DNA of 33,767 bases from Lachnospiraceae bacterium (lineage in GTDB: Bacteria > Bacillota > Clostridia > Lachnospirales > Lachnospiraceae). Below are positions 31,230 to 33,767 of this stretch, piece after piece. Below the pieces are notes generated by a model that ran no database searches, was not told where the DNA came from, and worked only from the letters and a program-made list of their open reading frames with translations. A program made the translations under genes and the position numbers. The DNA is taken from contig JAQYOA010000099.1 in assembly GCA_028727605.1 (NCBI GenBank), forward strand, positions 1 through 33,767. The letters run 5' to 3'. How positions within the stretch are numbered: the first letter of the stretch is position 1; every line of letters starts with the position of its first letter.

Positions 31230-31258
31230 TTGCATAATTCGAAAAAAGGCGTTATAAT
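31230..31258 (+). promoter_or_regulatory. Promoter of the SipW-like gene
   Basis: TTGCAT (31230-31235), a 17-base spacer and a perfect TATAAT (31253-31258) point rightwards. The start codon lies 56 bases downstream of the -10. Confidence 0.82.
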
Positions 31259-31313
31259 AAAAAGCGCATATGGATTGTTACAAGAGTAAGCCGGAAAAAT
31301 AAGGAGAATTATT

Positions 31314-32471
31314 ATGTCAAAATTCTTGAAGATCATTGTGAACATAATGCTCTTGCTCGGAATTGTATCTGCGGGAGCTTTGGTAATACCGCCGCTTATG
31401 GGAGTGACCACTGTGGTATCCGATGGAACAGGCAGTACAAACCTGACGCGCGGTTCGGTTACTTATGCAAAGAATGAAGCAGTCGGACAGATCGCAGTCG
31501 GCGATAAGATTCTGGTGGACAACAGTACGGGTGAATTTGTATATGAAGTGCAGGGAATCAATGAGGACGGCACCACGTTCCTTGTGCAGGATAAGGTCAG
31601 CGGCGAGACAAGCGACCAGGTTTTTCAGGGGAAAATCAGCAAAGTTATGCTTACTGTGCCGGTGATTGGTTATGTTTCCATGGCTGCCCAGAGTAAAGAG
31701 GGTATGCTGATGATTATTCTGGCGATCGTATTCCTTGTGATTCTGTTTATCCTTTCTGAAGTCTGGAAAGAAGATGAAGAAGAGGATGAAGACGATGAGG
31801 ATGAGGAAGAGGATGATCAGGAAGAAGAGAACGATGCCTGGGATGAGGCGGTAATTCCGTCTGAGGATGAGGAGGATACCGCAGATACCGTGGCCAGGAT
31901 GCTTTCGGAGGAACTGTCGATACCGGAAGAAGCACAGGAGGAAGTCGTTATTCCTGAAGAATTAAAGGAAACATCAGAAGAAGAACAGACTGAAGCGGAA
32001 CCGGAAGAAAAGAAAGAAATGCCGCTTGAGACCCAGACCCTTCTGGAGGAAGAAGTACTTATTGACAGTGATGGTCTGGCAGGATTGCTTGATGGTGAGG
32101 AGGAAGCACCGGAAGAGAAGAGTGCTTCGCCGGTACAGGAACAAAGCCTGGATGAGCAGCGGGAAACCGATTCAGCGGCGGAAAAAGAGCAGGATCCGAT
32201 GGAGAAGGCTCTTGAGGAATCCCTTGAAGTTGCGCTGAATACGCCTTCCGGTGAAGAAAATTCAAGTGAGCCGCAGATTACCGGCTGGATGGAAGAGCCG
32301 GAAGAGGAAGCTCCGGCAGCGGAAGAACAAGAAGAGGTGATAGAACTTGCAATTCCGATCTATACCGCACAGGAGCTGCTGGAAAAAGCACATGCGGCCG
32401 GAGACGATCCCAGAGTGATCGAAGATCCGCAAAGCGGAGTTACCATCCTCGATTACTCAGATATTATTTAA
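31314..32471 (+). CDS. SipW-like (S26B fold) membrane protein without catalytic residues, with acidic tail
   Basis: The 385-residue product has two membrane segments (about 5-27 and 128-149) flanking a small beta-rich domain. The order and the segments VGDKILVD, FVYEVQGINEDGTTFLVQDK, GKISKVMLTVPVIGYVS and the second membrane helix resemble SipW-type signal peptidases. The catalytic S-G-S-M-x-P motif is not found; the same region reads SDGTGSTNLTRGSVTY, and no catalytic His is seen. It is probably not a peptidase. Residues 150-370 form a highly acidic tail dominated by Glu and Asp, and the last 30 residues (IYTAQELLEKAHAAGDDPR onward) look more ordered. The function is unknown. The ATG at 31314 follows AAGGAG. 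Confidence 0.78.
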   Translation: MSKFLKIIVNIMLLLGIVSAGALVIPPLMGVTTVVSDGTGSTNLTRGSVTYAKNEAVGQIAVGDKILVDNSTGEFVYEVQGINEDGTTFLVQDKVSGETSDQVFQGKISKVMLTVPVIGYVSMAAQSKEGMLMIILAIVFLVILFILSEVWKEDEEEDEDDEDEEEDDQEEENDAWDEAVIPSEDEEDTADTVARMLSEELSIPEEAQEEVVIPEELKETSEEEQTEAEPEEKKEMPLETQTLLEEEVLIDSDGLAGLLDGEEEAPEEKSASPVQEQSLDEQRETDSAAEKEQDPMEKALEESLEVALNTPSGEENSSEPQITGWMEEPEEEAPAAEEQEEVIELAIPIYTAQELLEKAHAAGDDPRVIEDPQSGVTILDYSDII

Positions 32472-32480
32472 AAATCCGAA

Positions 32481-32576
32481 GGTATCCGGGGGCAAATGAT
32501 TTTGCCCTTGATATCTTGAAAAGAATGGAAGCATGGGCGATTTGCACAAAGCGAAAGGTCTGTGCTTCCATTTTCT
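32481..32576 (+). terminator. Two hairpins after the SipW-like gene, the second a terminator
   Basis: The first stem joins GGTATC with GATATC and GGGCAAA with TTTGCCC (about 32481-32518) but has no T-run. The second joins AATGGAAGCA (32524-32533) with TGCTTCCATT (32563-32572), followed by TTTTCTGTCT. Termination probably occurs at the second. Confidence 0.75.
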
Positions 32577-32615
32577 GTCTCATTTGGAGTATGTGAAAAT
32601 TGTAGAAAAAACCCC

Positions 32616-32644
32616 TTGATTTTTTATGAAGTTTCCTGTATACT
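32616..32644 (+). promoter_or_regulatory. Promoter of the S10 ribosomal operon
   Basis: TTGATT (32616-32621), a 17-base spacer and TATACT (32639-32644) with a TG two bases before the -10 form a strong promoter. Transcription should start near 32651, leaving a 230-base leader. Confidence 0.82.
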
Positions 32645-32650
32645 AGTCCG

Positions 32651-32880
32651 TGTTGTGACATTGATAGCGATGAAGCGTGAGGTTGCCATCGAGTAAAAGA
32701 TGGGTTTTCCGTGGAGCGAATGTCAAGTTAAGAAAACTGGCGACAAGTCACTGTACCCAAAATCAAGTCCACCGAACGAAGTGTGGAAACGACCGTGTGA
32801 AACAGCAAGACACACACGGGTAAGTGTACAGTCACCGCTTGTCGTACTCGTAAAAGTGCGAAAAGGAGGCGACTTTTTTT
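32651..32880 (+). promoter_or_regulatory. Structured leader of the S10 operon (ribosomal protein leader candidate)
   Basis: Domain 1 is closed by TGACATT (32656-32662) with AATGTCA (32719-32725) and contains CCATC/GATGG (32686-32690, 32699-32703). Domain 2 is closed by CGACAAG (32741-32747) with CTTGTCG (32838-32844) and CTGTAC (32751-32756) with GTACAG (32826-32831). Inside it are TCCAC/GTGGA (32768-32787) and CCGTGTG/CACACGG (32793-32819). S10 operons are often autoregulated by L4 in other bacteria; a similar role here is inferred. The ribosome binding site AGGAGG (32864-32869) and a T-run immediately precede rpsJ. Confidence 0.7.
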
Positions 32881-33198
32881 ATGGCAAGTCAAGTAATGAG
32901 AATCACACTGAAAGCATACGATCATCAGTTAGTAGATGCATCTGCTCAGAAAATTATTGAAACTGTAAAGAAGAACGGAGCAAAGGTGAGTGGACCGGTT
33001 CCGCTTCCGACCAAGAAGGAAGTAGTAACAATTCTTCGTGCAGTACACAAGTACAAAGATTCCCGTGAGCAGTTTGAGCAGAGAACCCACAAGAGACTGA
33101 TCGATATCATTGCTCCCACACAGAAAACGGTGGATGCATTATCTCGACTGGAGATGCCGGCTGGTGTTTACATCGACATTAAGATGAAAAACAAATAA
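32881..33198 (+). CDS. rpsJ: 30S ribosomal protein S10
   Basis: The 105-residue protein is S10 (NusE), part of the 30S head and of transcription antitermination complexes. Its sequence shows [36 protein letters not shown] and [14 protein letters not shown], all diagnostic. The ATG at 32881 follows AGGAGG at 32864-32869 with an 11-base, T-rich gap, longer than usual. It is the first gene of the S10 ribosomal protein operon, followed after an unusually long spacer by rplC. Confidence 0.98.
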   Translation: MASQVMRITLKAYDHQLVDASAQKIIETVKKNGAKVSGPVPLPTKKEVVTILRAVHKYKDSREQFEQRTHKRLIDIIAPTQKTVDALSRLEMPAGVYIDIKMKNK

Positions 33199-33389
33199 GA
33201 TCAGCAAAGTCCGGGAACAGCCCCCGGCCACAAACAAGGAAAGCAATAGATGATATAGAAGCAACACCTCATTCCAAAGGAATCAACATCCCTTAGGCCG
33301 AAAGTGTTCCAATTATATCAACTGTATGCTAGAATGAACTTCTTTTTATAAAGGAAGTTCCGCTGTAGAGAAAACAGGAGGTAAAAGGA
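33199..33389 (+). other. Structured spacer between rpsJ and rplC
   Basis: This 191-base spacer has no gene but several stems. CCGGG (33211-33215) pairs with CCCGG (33223-33227). A nested element has TGATATA (33251-33257) with TATATCA (33314-33320), AACAC (33263-33267) with GTGTT (33304-33308), and ATTCC (33271-33275) with GGAAT (33279-33283). A third hairpin joins 33336-33345 with 33351-33360 over 10 base pairs. There is no T-run terminator. An extended -10-like site, TGCTAGAAT (33327-33335), may be a weak internal promoter. AGGAGG at 33376-33381 serves rplC. Confidence 0.65.
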
Positions 33390-33767
33390 ATGAAGAAAGC
33401 AATCTTAGCTACAAAAGTCGGAATGACTCAGATCTTCGACGAAAACGGCGTATTAGTGCCGGTAACTGTATTGCAGGCAGGTCCGTGTGTCGTAACTCAG
33501 GTTAAGACCGCAGACAATGACGGATACAGCGCAGTTCAGGTAGGTTTCGGTGAGAAAAAAGAAAACCGTGTGAACAAACCGATGAAAGGTCAGTTCGCAA
33601 AGGCAGGCGTATCCTGCAAGAGATATCTGAAAGAGTTCAGATTTGAGGATGCCGAAAGCTACGCAGTAGGACAGGAAATCAAAGCCGATATCTTTGACGC
33701 AGGCGACAAGATCGATGCAACTGCAATTTCCAAAGGTAAAGGATTCCAGGGTGCCATCAAGAGACAT
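33390..33767 (+). CDS. rplC: 50S ribosomal protein L3 (partial, N-terminal 126 residues)
   Basis: The frame starts at the ATG at 33390, after AGGAGG (33376-33381), and runs off the right edge of the window with 126 codons present. The N-terminus [16 protein letters not shown] and the downstream [17 protein letters not shown] are diagnostic of L3, which initiates 50S assembly and lies near the peptidyl transferase centre. It follows rpsJ, the standard S10 operon order. The remaining C-terminal part is outside the window. Confidence 0.97.
   Translation, partial: MKKAILATKVGMTQIFDENGVLVPVTVLQAGPCVVTQVKTADNDGYSAVQVGFGEKKENRVNKPMKGQFAKAGVSCKRYLKEFRFEDAESYAVGQEIKADIFDAGDKIDATAISKGKGFQGAIKRH

Noticed and set aside
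31747-32265. Proline/histidine-rich minus-strand frames opposite the acidic tail
   Set aside because: They are the reverse reading of GAA/GAG-rich codons and have no start signals or known motifs.

Overview
The window looks like a chromosomal segment of a Gram-positive gut Clostridium relative, most likely family Lachnospiraceae. The supports are a moderate-GC Firmicutes gene style, strong AGGAGG-type ribosome binding sites, vegetative TTGACA/TATAAT promoters, many rho-independent terminators, a lysine riboswitch on dapA, a manganese-type riboswitch on mntP, ThyX in place of ThyA within the window, and the rapZ-whiA-HPr cluster. Species cannot be fixed from the sequence alone. No rRNA, tRNA, CRISPR array, insertion sequence or prophage was seen.

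Layout. 1-1721: end of a membrane protein with an acidic 36-bp tandem repeat, followed by a TcaA-like membrane protein. 1759-2570: promoter, yybP-ykoY-type riboswitch with terminator, and the Mn exporter mntP. 2611-3795: a secreted or membrane-anchored polysaccharide deacetylase. 3898-5727 (-): typA. 6040-6663: an SSB-like protein with two OB-like halves. 6704-8781: lysine riboswitch, dapA and dapB (lysine/diaminopimelate synthesis). 8842-10929 (-): LtaS-like sulfatase-fold membrane enzyme. 11138-11626: small repetitive lipoprotein. 11712-14777 (-): a HelD-like helicase whose C-terminus looks like the non-catalytic N-terminal domain of a GH31 glycosidase. 14937-16787 (-): a probable alpha/alpha-toroid glycosidase-like protein of unassigned family. 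16996-18779: rfbA-rfbD (dTDP-rhamnose). 18948-19868: AEC permease. 19894-24652: prmA-rsmE-cysteine desulfurase-thyX-thiI. 24713-24946 (-): HPr-like protein with no active-site His. 25111-27255: mtaB and tcdA. 27292-30331: murB-rapZ-whiA-Crh-like HPr. 30395-31150 (-): GNAT acetyltransferase. 31314-32471: SipW-like protein lacking catalytic residues, with a very acidic tail. 32616-33767: start of the S10 ribosomal operon (leader, rpsJ, structured spacer, partial rplC).

Functional themes. Much of the window is housekeeping. Envelope precursors are made or modified by dapAB, murB, rfbAD, the deacetylase and the LtaS-like protein. Translation-apparatus modification is prominent: PrmA (L11), RsmE (16S rRNA), cysteine desulfurase plus ThiI (s4U), and MtaB and TcdA, which both act on t6A37 of tRNA. 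Two HPr-family proteins both lack the phosphotransferase histidine but keep the regulatory serine region, suggesting signalling rather than sugar transport.

The most unusual items are the helicase/GH31-N fusion, the structured 190-nt spacer between rpsJ and rplC, the perfect 12-bp inverted repeats near the dapA and HPr-like promoters, and the catalytically degenerate SipW-like protein. All family assignments were made by reading motifs; no database search was run.
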